This document shows positions 33,655 to 45,275 of a stretch of DNA of 64,000 nucleotides, piece after piece. The first letter of the stretch is position 1, and the number at the start of each line of letters is the position of its first letter. The stretch comes from Dryococelus australis (taxonomy: Eukaryota; Arthropoda; Insecta; Phasmatodea; Phasmatidae), in the NCBI GenBank assembly GCA_029891345.1, contig CM057002.1, forward strand, positions 19,730,295 through 19,794,294. Reading direction: 5' to 3'. The position numbers were made by a program, and so were the translations under genes. The notes beneath the pieces were generated by a model. It made no database searches and was not told the DNA's origin. It saw nothing but the letters and a program-made list of their open reading frames with translations.

Positions 33655-33865
33655 ATGGCGACCCCCGGCCAATTTTTTTTCTAACTACCCTATTACTAAG
33701 TGTAAAGTATATCCCGAAGGTAGGGCGGGAGCTAATAGCGTATCAGGGCTAACCCCTTACGCCTACAAGGACGGGAAATCATGCAAAGATACATGCACCG
33801 CGGCAGAGAGGGATTGGGCAGCCATGGCCGGCGATTGGGGCCATGACTACCTACCTGAGCGCAAT
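33655..33865 (-). repeat. Dispersed repeat G, copy 2
   Basis: See 29797-29995; inverted relative to it. Confidence 0.65.
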
Positions 33866-34644
33866 TATAGCTAAAACTATAACTAAGAAAAGACTAGGAA
33901 AAACCGGCATAGATACCGTAAAAATCCAGCCGACAGGGAAGATTACAAAATTATTGCATGCATTAAATAGAAATGTTACGGGAGAAATAAGGTTGGATAT
34001 CATGATGAAAAGACTAGTAGAGAAGTGGATACTGTTCTTGTGTTGGCGCTGGCTTTAACCAGAGTGGTGCTTGCCCACCAGTCTGGGGAGGGAAGTGGCG
34101 CTATTGGGCCTCTTCCCCCCGAACCCACAGTGGATCCTGAAACTGAAATGGAAGGGACTTAGCTGCCAGTAAGTGTCAGCAGCGCCAACACTTACAGGTT
34201 TTTACCAGACCAGAAGAAGATTGTGAGAGCCTGTGGAGAGAAAGGAAAAATTAACGTAATGATTAATCAAACCTAAATGGCTAATTACTAACATATGTCC
34301 TGGGGGACATATGTGTCTGATCCTAATGATGTGATACCTCGCAGCGGCCAATCTCTGTAGCCATTGGCTGTAACAGAGCATATCTACGGCTATGTGCTGC
34401 GAGTACATTGAGCTTCACTCGGGGGGGGGGGGGGGATATTCAATATAAACGCAGGAGAGCAGCACGACGCCGCGACCTTGGAATTGACTGCGGCGCAGGG
34501 CCATACGTATATAGACAGCTGGCTGGGAAGAGAGGGTAGTCTAGCTTAACCTATTAATCCTAAGTACACCCAAAATGATTTTGAATAAACCTAATTAGAA
34601 ATTAGTCCCTTCAGGGCCGCTCAGATTAGTCTACAACAGTATAA
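33866..34644. other. Unassigned DNA
   Basis: Contains a run of about 14 G at 34421, a caatataaacgcagg TATA-like site near 34450, and aataaa near 34585. An LTR was considered, but no matching ends were found. Confidence 0.35.
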
Positions 34645-35284
34645 TAAAGCCTATTACACACGGTCATCTTTCTTGTACAAGAAAGTGAAAATAAATGTGA
34701 ACAAGGAATTTAACACTAAGTGCCTACTAGCTAGTACACACGGAATTGTGTGACCTATACACACGACACTAGCTGGTGAGTAAGAAAGTGGATGGTTGAT
34801 GTCAACTATGTATGATTTGGAAGCGGTTTTTTGGGGTTGTGGGGGTAATTTGTGCATTATCAATAGCATCTGCCATAAAAAAATAAAAGATATAGTCCTC
34901 TCAGACATATTTTAAGCACTGAATATATACACATGTAAAATATCTACAATCACTCACAGAAAAAAGACAAACCTCTATATTTTTTCTTTAAATTCCTACA
35001 CAGAATTATTTACAATAGTGGAACTATTAAACATTTTATCGTATAACTCATTAACATATCTGCTTATTGCCAATATCATCAAGATATATGGTTTGTTTAC
35101 ATTCGGCTTGTACAAGAAAGATGGTGTAAAATAGGATCGTCCCTATATGGCACTAGATAGTATACAAACTCTTGTGTGCTAGGAACTAGCATGCTCGGCA
35201 GCCGTTCACATGATGCAAGTCGGGGTGTAAAAGAACGTGCTCACTTTCTTGTACAAGAAAAATGCCCGTGTGTACTAGGCTTTA
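34645..35284. mobile_element. 640-bp TIR element with palindromic end motif
   Basis: The left end taaagcctattacacacggt and the right end, inverted, taaagcctagtacacacggg are long terminal repeats. Next to each lies tttcttgtacaagaaa, itself a perfect palindrome, and a third half-matching ggcttgtacaagaaag occurs at about 35105-35120. No transposase. A related single end is at 44041-44260. Confidence 0.8.
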
Positions 35285-36887
35285 GGAGGCTGCGTAAGTA
35301 CTATAATGATTGGCGTGACAGCGTGTACACGCAGGGCTATGGGGGCCTATGCGCTAGGAGTGACTTAGGTCGCTTATAGCGCTGGGTCTCATCAATATCG
35401 TATTCCTCTAGGGCAGAACCACCTGTCTTGCTCGATCCGCTCTTATATAGTCTGGCCACGTTCCGGTTTGGCCCCCCCCCCCCTCTCGTCCTGGCTTGAA
35501 CGGCCCGTTTAGACGCTCGGAATTTTGGCATTATTTGACCAGCATTATTTTACCATAAGAATATCGTGACTGTAGTGCATGCTCAAATGTAATCAGGACT
35601 TTTCAGTTTATTAATACATCGCGTTCTTCAACGTGATTCATAATTTTTGCTGTACTCCTCTCGTGAAAATAGTTTCGTCAAAACAGTGTTTTTTTAAAAC
35701 AAACTGCTTAATGAGCATCATTTGACGAGCAAAGACGAAATTAACTTAAAGGAAATATAAAGTGTAATCTTACACCGTCTGGCAGTGCTGTGAACCCAGT
35801 CGCGTAAACTATAATTCTTTTACCTTTAGCACGAAGTATTTAACATCTTGCTTTTAATATTTTTTTTCGTCCTGCGGGAATATTTGCATTTTTTTTTTTT
35901 TTTTTTTTTTTAAATCTCGCGTTCCAGAACAAGTATATAATTATTGCCATTCTGGGAGCCGAGAAATAGGACGGCGAGAGAATGTGACATGCCTGACGGG
36001 CAAGAGTACGAGATGGCGAATGCCTAACAAGGTTAAAAAACGAAGATGAAAAAAACAGGACATTCGAGTCAGGCGCGCATATATACATCGAATGAAATGC
36101 TGATTACTTCAATTTATAATCAAGACGAGTAATCACCAAGGAGCTGTGAACTCACCAGTGCATCGTACGCTCTAAGGCTGTACCAGTGATTTCAAATCAG
36201 TAAAATACTAAGTCGCTGAAAGTGAGTTGATAAGCTGCTGCGTCATTTTAAACAATTCGAATGAACTGGGAAATACTAATTTTGAGTAGCGTTTGAACCG
36301 GATCTAAAAGCTTTAAAAAGTAATAGTCAGGAGTATGAGAGGGGGAGGGGGGAACACCCTCGAGGTCAGAGTGTGCTATTTTACAACATTATAAAAAAAT
36401 TTTTTTTTCTGGAAAACGGGGACATTTTTCTGTGTTCTTGTAGCAATTTTCGCTGCTTTACTATCTCCTTAATACTACTACATAAAAACGTTCGCGCGGG
36501 TTTATTGCATTCATTTAAACATAATAAAATAAGGAAGGAAACTTGCAAACTTTAAAATTTTATAAAATACTTTTTCAACATCAACTACAGTAAGGCTGCG
36601 TGAAATTAAAAAGAAATAGCAATAACGTAGCAAAACAAATACTGTTAGTAATTGTGACGAATGCACAGTGTTTTCATTAGAAACAAATGTATATAGTAAA
36701 ATGCAATAAACATAATTGCCGAAAACGTGAATTAGTGAATCCCTGGAGAAAAAAAAGGCGAAAAAAGATTTTTTTTGACCCTTCCCCTCCTATTCTTTCT
36801 TACTGACACAACATCTTCAAGGGTCGCCCAGACATCTGGAATCAAACGCGTACAAGCGGGTCACGTGGAAACGAAGATGTTCCTAAC
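35285..36887. other. Intergenic DNA, no gene recognised
   Basis: A minus-strand TATA-like site (gactatataagagcgg) lies at about 35443-35458, with GC-richer DNA on both sides. A 22-base T run is at 35890. Open frames are weak. Confidence 0.35.
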
Positions 36888-37326
36888 TATAGTCTGTTCG
36901 CGGTTTCTCCACACATTTCGAATAAAACGTTTGAAAAATCACCCCATGTATGACGTATTTCCTAAATAACGTTATTTAATAAATATTCCATGCATCACAA
37001 GAGTTTTATACTTCTGTTAAAATTAAAGTATCTTATTTTTCGTTAAATTTAAGTTTTATCAATATTCTATTTTTAAATTATAATATTTAATTTATAATAA
37101 ATATGAATGAAAACAGTGAGAAAACGTGTGTGTTGGTAGTTCCTGGTAAGAAATAGTTCTCATGCAAAATATTATTAGAACTGAGTGCGCACGAATTCGG
37201 TGCGCTGTCCTTTGGTGCAATTCTCTAGTATTAGTTAAGCTTAGTTTACACTAGGTGGAGGAATATCGTGGAAATAGAACTTTAGCAGGGCTTCTGAAAA
37301 GTGTGAAGTAACCGTGAATGGATTAT
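36888..37326 (-). mobile_element. MITE family B copy, reference minus copy
   Basis: Begins tatagtctgttcgcggtttc and ends gtgaagtaaccgtgaatgga then ttata. It carries all internal landmarks: gtatgacgt, gtgtgttggtag, gcacgaattcggtgcgctgt, agcagggcttct. Confidence 0.85.
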
Positions 37327-37461
37327 ACATGTTGCCAGAAATAGTAACACGAACAGCTAAACTACACACCATACACATCCCAGAGGAGCCGAAGAAATGG
37401 TCTACGGAAAGCGAACAATATGTTCTTACAAATGTGAAACAAAACTACCCTGCTCATCTCT

Positions 37462-37660
37462 GTAGTGATCAGACTACTCGCCCACCAACAAGGCGAACCG
37501 GGTTCGAATCCCAGTGGTCCCACACGGAGTTTGACATGTGGCGAAACGAAGCGGACGTAGCCGTTGGATGGAGGGTTACCGCGGGGTGCTCCAATTTCTC
37601 CGCCGTCTTTGCGCTTCAGCGCTGCTCCATATTCACCTGTCTTCGCCTCGCCCGAATCAT
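37462..37660 (+). mobile_element. tRNA-derived SINE, diverged
   Basis: ctactcgcccaccaacaagg, the B-box-containing accgggttcgaatcccagtg, then a diverged body and agcgctgctccatattcacc. The start of the head is degraded. It runs straight into a family B MITE fragment. Confidence 0.75.
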
Positions 37661-37663
37661 AAA

Positions 37664-37833
37664 TACAGTCCACTCACGATTACTGCCAACTTCCCTGAAG
37701 CCCTGCTGAAGTTCTACTTTCAGGATATCCTTCCGTCTCGTGCAAACAAAGATTAGCCTAGTCTAGAAAATCACGCTAAAGAGACAACACGCCGCATTCT
37801 TGCACTTATTTTCTCCCTGCTTTGGACATAGGC
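37664..37833 (+). mobile_element. MITE family B left-end fragment
   Basis: tacagtccactcacgattac, gaagccctgctgaagttcta, ttcaggatatccttccgtct. It is cut at about 37833, where a family C copy starts. Confidence 0.75.
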
Positions 37834-38139
37834 CTATACCTAGAGCCACCTGTTTTTCGCGAAAAGATTTACGTGTTGGTTAGACTTCTGTATCCTATGT
37901 GTACACATGCAGCCGTCCTTTGGCTACTGACCGCTTGTCTTTGTGTGAAGAGAGCCGTTACTCGAATGAGCCAGTAATAATTAAGTTTCTTCGATACTGA
38001 CCATCCGTTATTCGCAGGTAGATAGGTAAGATGCGCAACAGTACAAATGATCCAATCACGAAAGTGGTTCTGAACTAAAGTATATTACAACACAACATGT
38101 CCTGAAATATTTTCGCGAAATCAGGAGCCCCTACCTATA
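37834..38139. mobile_element. MITE family C copy
   Basis: The left end gccacctgtttttcgcgaaa and the right end, inverted (ctcctgatttcgcgaaaata), match 17802-18110 throughout. Confidence 0.85.
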
Positions 38140-39073
38140 CCCATGCTTATTCAGTCACGTCTGGTAGTTGATGTTTTTTTTCTGTGTTCACGTTAATAGC
38201 TTTGTTCTTATGAAATGGTATACGTCTCACTGTTGACTGTCAGTGCTGACCTACAAAGCTTTCTGCTGTCCCTCGTCGCTCGATACTATGAAATCAATAA
38301 AACTATCACGAAACAGTGAAAAAAATATTTGGATGCTTCACTTGCAACTGCGCCAATTTTCTCCCCTCTGGTAAAAAAATCAGTGCTCCGACCTTTACAT
38401 AAAGAGCATTGAAAAAGAACGAAATTATGGCAGGAAAATGACGCTCATGCTATCTTCTGCGCTATGACTGCATCAATTCTAATCATCTAGTCTGTCACTG
38501 TTCTGATTTCAGCATTATTTTCTTAGAAGAAAATATTGATAAGATGATCTTAAAACCTGGAAGTTTGTTTTATATTTTTCACAGGTATACTTTTTATAAT
38601 ATATTTAGTTATATTTCAAATTGCAAGAATTTACTGCAGTGTCCGACAATTTAACTTTTAGGTGTATAACATTATTATGAAACAAAGGTTTAATTTATTT
38701 TTACTATAATACCAGAGGTTTTTTTTCTCAAAGAAATCTTAATTCAGTATACGAGCAAATTCACAATTTTACACACCAATTCCCACATTATAAACAGGAA
38801 AAAAGTTAAAAAATACTTAGCTCATAATCAGTCGTTTATACATTTCTGTACCAGTCTATCACGTAATTTGAACGTGTTTGGATCTGTATGAAAGCGCTAA
38901 TTCCTAGTCAAAATTGTTTCAGAACAACAATGTTTTATCTATGTACTCAGTCTTGGTTTTTAAATATAACTCACAGTACATACACTGAACAAAATTTATT
39001 TTGAATGTATGTACAAGAACTAATTGTGAGAGATAAACTTCAAAATAAAACAGCAGACTTGTGCATATTCTAT
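38140..39073. other. AT-rich intergenic DNA
   Basis: No gene or repeat recognised. Confidence 0.4.
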
Positions 39074-39515
39074 TATAGTCCACTAACAGTTACTTTCAGC
39101 TTTCTGAAGCCCTGCTTAGGTTCTGCTTTCAGAATATTCCTCCGCGTCATGCAAAAAAAGCTTAACCGAGTCTAGAAAATTACACCAAAGGAACAATGCT
39201 TCGCATTCGTGCGCACTCAGTATAATAATATTTTGCATGGGGACTTTGTTTTACTAGGCGCTATCAACACATATATTTTCTTTCTGTTTTCATTCATAAT
39301 AATTATAAATGGATTGACTACAGTTTATATATAAAATACAAGAAATAGTTCGATTTACTTAGAAATAAAATACTTTAATTGTAATGAAGTATAAAACATA
39401 GGTAGGCTATGTGATAAATGATTACTTTTAGAATCAAGCAAATACGTCATACATGGGGTGATTTTTCAAAGGTTTGATTTTTAAAAATGTGAAGATATAC
39501 CTTGAATAAACCATA
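39074..39515 (+). mobile_element. MITE family B copy, left half of an inverted pair
   Basis: Begins tatagtccactaacagttac and carries the full interior to gtgaagatataccttgaata. It ends at catag, shared with the next copy. Confidence 0.85.
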
Positions 39516-39917
39516 GCCTGTTCGTGGTTTCTTTGCGTGTTCTGAATAAAACTTTTGAAAAATCACCTGATGTATGACGTGTTTGGTTCGTTTCCTAAAT
39601 ATGCCAAGTATAACAAGCGTTTTATAATAACAATTGATTAAATTTATGTTTAACTTGAATTTTACTTACCAATTATATTTTATTTATTATTTATATGAAT
39701 AAAACTAGCGAGAAAATAGGTGTATTGGTAATGCCAGGTAAGAAATAGTTATCATGCAAAATATTATTACACTGAGCGCGCACGAATGTGGTGCGCTGTC
39801 CCTTTGGTGTAATTTTCTAGACTAGGTTAAGCTAAGTTCACATGATGCGGAGACATCCTGGAAGTAGAAATTTAGCATGGCTTCAGAAAAGTTGGATGTA
39901 TCGATGAATGGACTATA
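39512..39917 (-). mobile_element. MITE family B copy, right half of an inverted pair
   Basis: Begins catagcctgttcgtggtttc and ends gatgaatggactata. It is in the opposite orientation to its left neighbour, with essentially no spacer. Confidence 0.85.
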
Positions 39918-40459
39918 TCCAGAGACCAGAAGAACTCACGAGTTCAGTGATCTGCAGGCTAGACTCTACAGTCGTATGTAAAAAAATATGCCGAAATCAG
40001 CTGCAAATAGGTTGTCTGCTGTCACAGTAGAATGCTACGATTGTGCCAGCGTTCTCCAGGAAGTGTCTAAATGGTTAAAGTTACATAAACGCACGTGTTT
40101 TGGATTATAGCGTGTCCCAAAAATGAATCCGCGAATTCTTCAGTATTTTTTTTTTGTCGGTAGCGACGTTTCGCCGGACGCAGCTGGGATGTACGACGGG
40201 GTGGACTTTGGGGGAGGGTAAAGGGTGTTCCACATCCACCCTCTAGCCCCGACAGTGCATCGCACACGATGAGACGTCGTTTGCAGAAGTCGCGTCGCAC
40301 GTTCGAGTTCGTCGCGTAATGGCGAACGTTTAGCGACACCTAGAACTGCCGCGGATGTGTTCTCGCGCGAGCCGGCACAGCGCGCCCCTACCGGCGAGAG
40401 CGCAAACTACGGCCATCTTTACCGTACACTGGGGTTCCAATGGCGGGTTCACAATCGAA
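39918..40459. other. Unassigned DNA, GC-rich 40140-40450
   Basis: 39912-39960 resembles a degraded D-type MITE end (gagaccagaagaactcacga). The GC- and CpG-rich part has no recognised coding content. Confidence 0.35.
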
Positions 40460-40665
40460 ACACGTAAGCACAGAGCATAGAACATAACGGCAGAACATTC
40501 ACACGACCAGAGTTCTTGTTCTAAATGAATTCACAATTGAATACTAATATCTTATTTTTAGCCTATTAAATTTTGCAAACTAGTCTGACTTCAGTTGACA
40601 ATGATAATAAGTAATGGATTTTTGTAACAATGGTAAAAATGGACAACAGTTAAACATTTTTTGAA
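40460..40665 (+). repeat. Dispersed repeat H, copy 2
   Basis: Collinear with 30862-31110 (agagcatagaacataacggc, agagttcttg, agtctgacttcag). Confidence 0.5.
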
Positions 40666-40669
40666 TTTT

Positions 40670-40860
40670 CGTTTTTCTTTCAAATATTTCCTTTCGGAAT
40701 GCGGATAACCTATACAACGTTCTCCTTGTTTTTACTCATAGTAATTATAAATGAAATAATATACTTTATAGATACAATTGGCAAAAGTTCCATTTAACCA
40801 AAAGTATGATATTTTTATGTTAAAAGAAGTATAAAAAGCTTGTGATTCTTGGCACAGTCA
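40670..40860 (+). mobile_element. MITE family B interior fragment
   Basis: ttctccttgtttttactcat, agtaattataaatgaaataa and gtataaaaagcttgtgattc match the right half of the plus copies. Neither terminal repeat is present. Confidence 0.6.
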
Positions 40861-40899
40861 ACGCGTATCAAATTAAAGGCGACTATAGCACTCTCTCGC

Positions 40900-41053
40900 T
40901 ATAGTCATCTCGCGGTTACTTAAAACCTTCCTGAAGACCTGCTTAGGTTCTACTTACTTGATATTCCTCCGCCTCGCGCAAACAGAGCTTAACCAAGTCT
41001 TGATAACTATACGAAAGGGATCACGCATCGCATTCGTGCGCAAACTTGTGGTG
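40900..41053 (+). mobile_element. MITE family B left part, cut by an A copy
   Basis: tatagtcatctcgcggttac, tgatattcctccgcctcgcg, agagcttaaccaagtcttga, cattcgtgcgc. It stops where the family A copy begins. Confidence 0.7.
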
Positions 41054-41474
41054 CAGGCTGTTCACGGTACAATGAGCACTTTTGGAAGCCCTACTTTTAT
41101 ACATGTTGTGTGTTCCTCCGCCTTATATGTAAAATTAACATTGCTATGTGCCTCGTCTTTTTATTCATGCGTCGGTCAAAAGAAACTGTGAAATTATTAG
41201 GCAAAGTAAATATTTTACAAATTTGCTCGTTTTTACACTTAAATTCATTAAAAAATTTTTTTTGAAAAAATAAATAATCAATTTCAAGTTATCACAGATG
41301 ATTACCTAATACTTTTTTATTCGACGTTAAGATATGGAACTACTTTACATCCATCGATACCAACTTTACTGGGCGAAGGTCACTCAGTGCGCCCGTAGAA
41401 ATATATGCATGCAGGGGCAGTGACTTTTTCTAAGGTTCATTTCTAAAGTGATCACTTTATCGTGAACGGCCTTT
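41054..41474 (+). mobile_element. MITE family A copy
   Basis: Left end aggctgttcacggtacaatg, right end tgatcactttatcgtgaacg. The interior includes gcgtcggtcaaaagaaactg and cagtgcgcccgtagaaatat. Confidence 0.85.
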
Positions 41475-42185
41475 AAAGACCAATAGTCTATTCGCAGTTC
41501 CTACACACTTTTTGAATATGGTCCTCGTAATGAACCCAAGAAAACAATGTCTGAAGAATACTTTCTCCGTCCTTCTTCCCTATAACTGACTCGGGAATTT
41601 GTCTCCTATATCACTCCGATAACATGGTCTGAAACTGGAAAAACGTACATCAGGTATCTCCAAACTTAGCCAACTGGTTTACATCCGGTAAGTCAAGACC
41701 TAATACAGGACTAAGCTTTAGCAGTGAAAGGGCTTAGTGAATAGTCAAAAACTCTCCTTCCATAGGTCTTGACTGCGTCCTTAAATACTATATCGAATCT
41801 CAACCCCCTTCACCAGAAGAACTCGATTGTAAGGTATTTAAAAATGCCATCCTCTCTGTGCGAGTAGCATCCTGTCTACGAACTCAAAGTGCGGGAATAA
41901 AACCCGCTACCCATTTTCCATTTGTCAAAATAAGATCGCTAACGACGCGGTAAGGATAAACAATTATTATAATCAAGACAATCGGTGATGTTTCTCTATG
42001 CCACTATAAATCTCGATGTTATTATTCACGTTATACCCTGGAGGTAGAGTCTGTACTCCCACTTCTATCCTATTTTTTCGCCAGGCCAAATAACTACCAT
42101 AAATTCATTCTGCATTACCACTGTCCTCCTGCAATGCTATCTCTGTCTTAAAAGAGTGACCTTCCGTTCCCTTCCGTTCCCTTCC
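41475..42185. other. Unassigned DNA
   Basis: A B-type end (atagtctattcgcagttcct) lies at 41487-41510. Three direct ttccgttccc units precede the SINE at about 42160-42185. No gene recognised. Confidence 0.4.
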
Positions 42186-42440
42186 GTGGAGCTGCGGTGG
42201 TGCAGTGGCTAGATTACTCGCTTCCCACCCAGGTGAACCGGGTTCGATCCCCCGCGAGGTCACTCCCGGATTTTCGCATGTGAGAATCGTTCCGGACGAT
42301 GCGGCGGGTTTTCTCGGGGATCTCCCATTTTCGCCGCCCTCCATTCCGGCGCTGCTCCATACTCACCTAGTGTCAACCTCATCGGCTATCAAATCTCTCT
42401 TCTCCACTCCATTTCTCTCCCGTCACTCTCCTCAGTAAGC
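42186..42440 (+). mobile_element. tRNA-derived SINE, reference plus copy
   Basis: The head gcggtggtgcagtggctaga (A-box-like) and accgggttcgatcccccgcg (B-box) are intact. The body has gattttcgcatgtgagaatc, ccggacgatgcgg and gttttctcggggatctccca, then ggcgctgctccatactcacc. Confidence 0.9.
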
Positions 42441-43574
42441 CCAGTTCCTGTTGAAGAGTAGAAACAGCTGCCCGAGCAGAGAAGATTGTTTCCAAGAAAG
42501 GTTGGGCATTCCCGAAACTGTATTTCCCCGCCATGCACCCGTTTCACAAGGTTTCGAGTAAGCGAAGAGTCAGTAACGAGGACAAAGTCTATTTATAAAA
42601 CATAGAAGCCAAACACCCGACCGAAAGTGCAACCTGTAAATAGTCAAATAAATGCGCCGAAGATAAAACAATATGTGGGTCCAGTTAAGTCAGTCGTTTC
42701 ACCGGTAAGCATAACATCACACTGACAAGATTCCACCCACAGAGCACGGCGGGTACCAATCAGAATCTATTACGACAACAAACACACGTGGCGGGGTGAG
42801 AAGTGTGGACGGAGCTACGAGGGCCAGAGAAGACGCAGACGGCGCGGCAGCAGCTTGTCCAGGTGCGAGACATGGTGAGTCCCTAGTACAATGTTTCTAC
42901 TCCCATCTGTTTAACTTAGCCTTGTTACCTTATCCCTTCTCTCCACTTGGCCAGATCACATATTATTCTTGTCTATTTGTGATGGTCAATTAGTGTTAAA
43001 GTAAATGGCCCTGGCCGAACCTTAATTTAGTCTTCTTTCTTAATTCTACTACGTCTTATTCCCGTCCTCCATTCTTCCAGACTTTCTCTTAAAATATGTC
43101 TGTAACAGCGGCAAAGACGCTGCTCCGCCATGGCCATGAGTAGGCTTTATCGGTCAAGTGGGCCGTGAATATTTTGACGAGCAGGGGGAAATGCCGGATC
43201 ATGAGAAGATGGGCATCATCTCTGGGTACTTATGAGCACGTGGCGTCGCCGTGCTCGCACAAACACACGCCAGTGGAAAGTCTGCTTTTACCGCGACGCG
43301 AAAGTTGGGCGGGTGGCGCGAACCGGCGTGTCCGCCAGAAGTGAGCCCCATATGGAGCTGTCTGGTTGCGCTCTTCCGCGGACGAACAAGTGCTCACGCA
43401 CTCTCGAGTGGTCAAACACCATCAGTATCGGTCGCGTGTCAGTCACCGGCGGCAGCTGACAGCGATTGATAGCTGGCCCTGAACAAACCCAACCCCTCAA
43501 GCGCGTTTATTACTTTCTTTCCGCGAGGGCCCCACGCTCCCGTATACCCAGACTCCGACTATAGTGTGTCCCAT
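42441..43574. other. GC-moderate DNA with a donor-like site
   Basis: No family recognised. A TATA-like tctatttataaaaca lies near 42588. At about 42868-42877 an ATG is followed at once by GTGAGT (gagacatggtgagtccc), a strong donor pattern that could end a first exon, but the upstream sequence is not diagnostic. Opposite-strand frames overlap at 43230-43500. Confidence 0.35.
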
Positions 43575-44030
43575 TCTTAAGAGTTATATGGAACTTCACG
43601 TTTTTTTTTTGTGATATAGTTGTTTGCGGGAATAAGCGTATCTCGGTAAATAAATGTTCTGCAAGTATGACATTTTGTCAGAAAAGATAAAAAAAAAAAA
43701 AAAATTATCTATATACCTAATATTCTACTTTTGTCATATTTAGTATATTCTGGGAGAAAAAAATTCGTGAAGATGGTCAAATATCGCATTTTTAAAAGCT
43801 TGCCTGTGCAGTTTCCTTCAACGGCAAGAGAAAAGTACAAATATACGGACGTAGTTTGATCTGTGGGCTTTCATTGCTTGTAATAAAACCCCACTGTTAC
43901 AAATGTAATTTACACGGTACAACATCACGACGGAAACACTGCACGCCTTGCGCGTAGGAGCGATGACGCACTAGGCGTGCGTGCTAGTGTCGCCCGTATT
44001 GCTCCCTCGCTTCTTGACCTTGGACGCGCA
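43575..44030 (+). repeat. Repeat I, copy 2
   Basis: Matches 30036-30539 for most of its length, including atctcggtaaataaatg, gatggtcaaatatcg, taataaaaccccactgttac and cacgacggaaacactgcacg. The short terminal inverted repeat seen in copy 1 is not intact here. Confidence 0.75.
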
Positions 44031-44040
44031 GCCTCTTAAG

Positions 44041-44260
44041 TCAAAAACACACTGGCATCTTTCTTGTACAAGAAGGTGTGCACCTTCAAGTCAACTAGCG
44101 TCGTGCGACTGGCTAACTTGTATGCAACTAGCTAGCATGCAAGGGCTCGCATGCTAGCGAGAATTGTTTAGAGACGGTCCTATAATTCGTAAACCTTGTT
44201 GTGCAAGTCGTTTGTTCACATTTGCGTTTTATAGATTTATCTAGTTCCCGCGCATTTATT
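44041..44260. mobile_element. Single end of the 34645-type TIR element
   Basis: cactggcatctttcttgtac then aagaag, followed by gctagcatgcaagg and acggtcctat segments, matches the right end of 34645-35284 read inverted. The other end is not found. Confidence 0.6.
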
Positions 44261-45047
44261 AATGCTGATTTGTTAATCTGAGAGTAGAAAACAAATTTTA
44301 ATCCTTAATTTGTGATTTGTTTGGTTTTTAAAATATTTGCATGTTTTGGTTAGGTAGTTCCCGCACATTTATTTATGCCGATAGTGCTAATGTGAGAGTA
44401 AAAACGTATGGTAATCCTGTGTGATACTATTGCCAATGCCCCCGAAAGAACCCAAGATCCAAGGATCATTGCTCGCTGCAACATTCAAGTACTACCACTG
44501 TGTGTACAGTATGTGCATGGGACTCGCATACAAGAGGGTGTTTACCTTTTTGTTTGCCTTTTGAACAAGGAAGATGCCTGGGTGTTTCAGGCTGTAGATT
44601 GCAGTACAGAGTGAATAACGCGCACTGTTGCCAGATTACTTCAGCTTTGCGACTGAACTGGCAGGCTGAGCAACAAGTGGGTGGCGAAGGAAGCGGCCTA
44701 ATTAAGACAATTTTATCTGTTTTACGTCCCTGGCAACTCTTGAGAATATGAAATCCTGCGACGCAAAACTAAGCGGCTCCTTTCAAATTGATACCGGCGA
44801 GAAACCCTGCCATCGTCAGCGCATGGCGCACAAGCAATGAAAATGGCGTTTTTTTTGGAGGCTGAAAAAAGATAACTTATCAGGCAACAGTGCGCTCAGG
44901 AACACGGGCAGCGTTAACGACAGAGATCATGTATTGGAAAGAGGGAGCGAATACCCCTTACCCCCGCACACTGCCATCTTAGAGTGAGATGATCTATAGC
45001 AGGGCATGCATCCATATGGCGGCAAGGGTGAGTGAAGTTATTTGGGC
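44261..45047. other. Unassigned DNA
   Basis: Short frames at 44408-44760, including an ATG in a good context at 44436, show no family. SINE-tail-like bases gttatttgggcggctcttaa lie at 45036-45055. Confidence 0.35.
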
Positions 45048-45275
45048 GGCTCTTAAAAGTCGGAGGGACTTGGCCGAAAATACGCGATTTTCTCGCCGGA
45101 AGATGTAGGGTACGTGGTTATTTCTATGCCCATTTTGCGCGTACTCCATCGAGGATGAGTGTCTGTCAAACCAGCAGGTGGGAGGGTAGCTGCCGTCTTA
45201 TCGCTCTAAACATCAACTCGTCTCTCTTGGCCTATATTCTGGCTGTTCCCGTGTACCTGAGCATGCGTGAATAAC
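45048..45275 (+). repeat. Dispersed repeat F, copy 2
   Basis: See 24775-24990; opposite orientation. Confidence 0.65.

Noticed and set aside
34218-34640. LTR with TATA and AATAAA signals
   Set aside because: No matching TG...CA ends or target duplication, and no second copy in the window.
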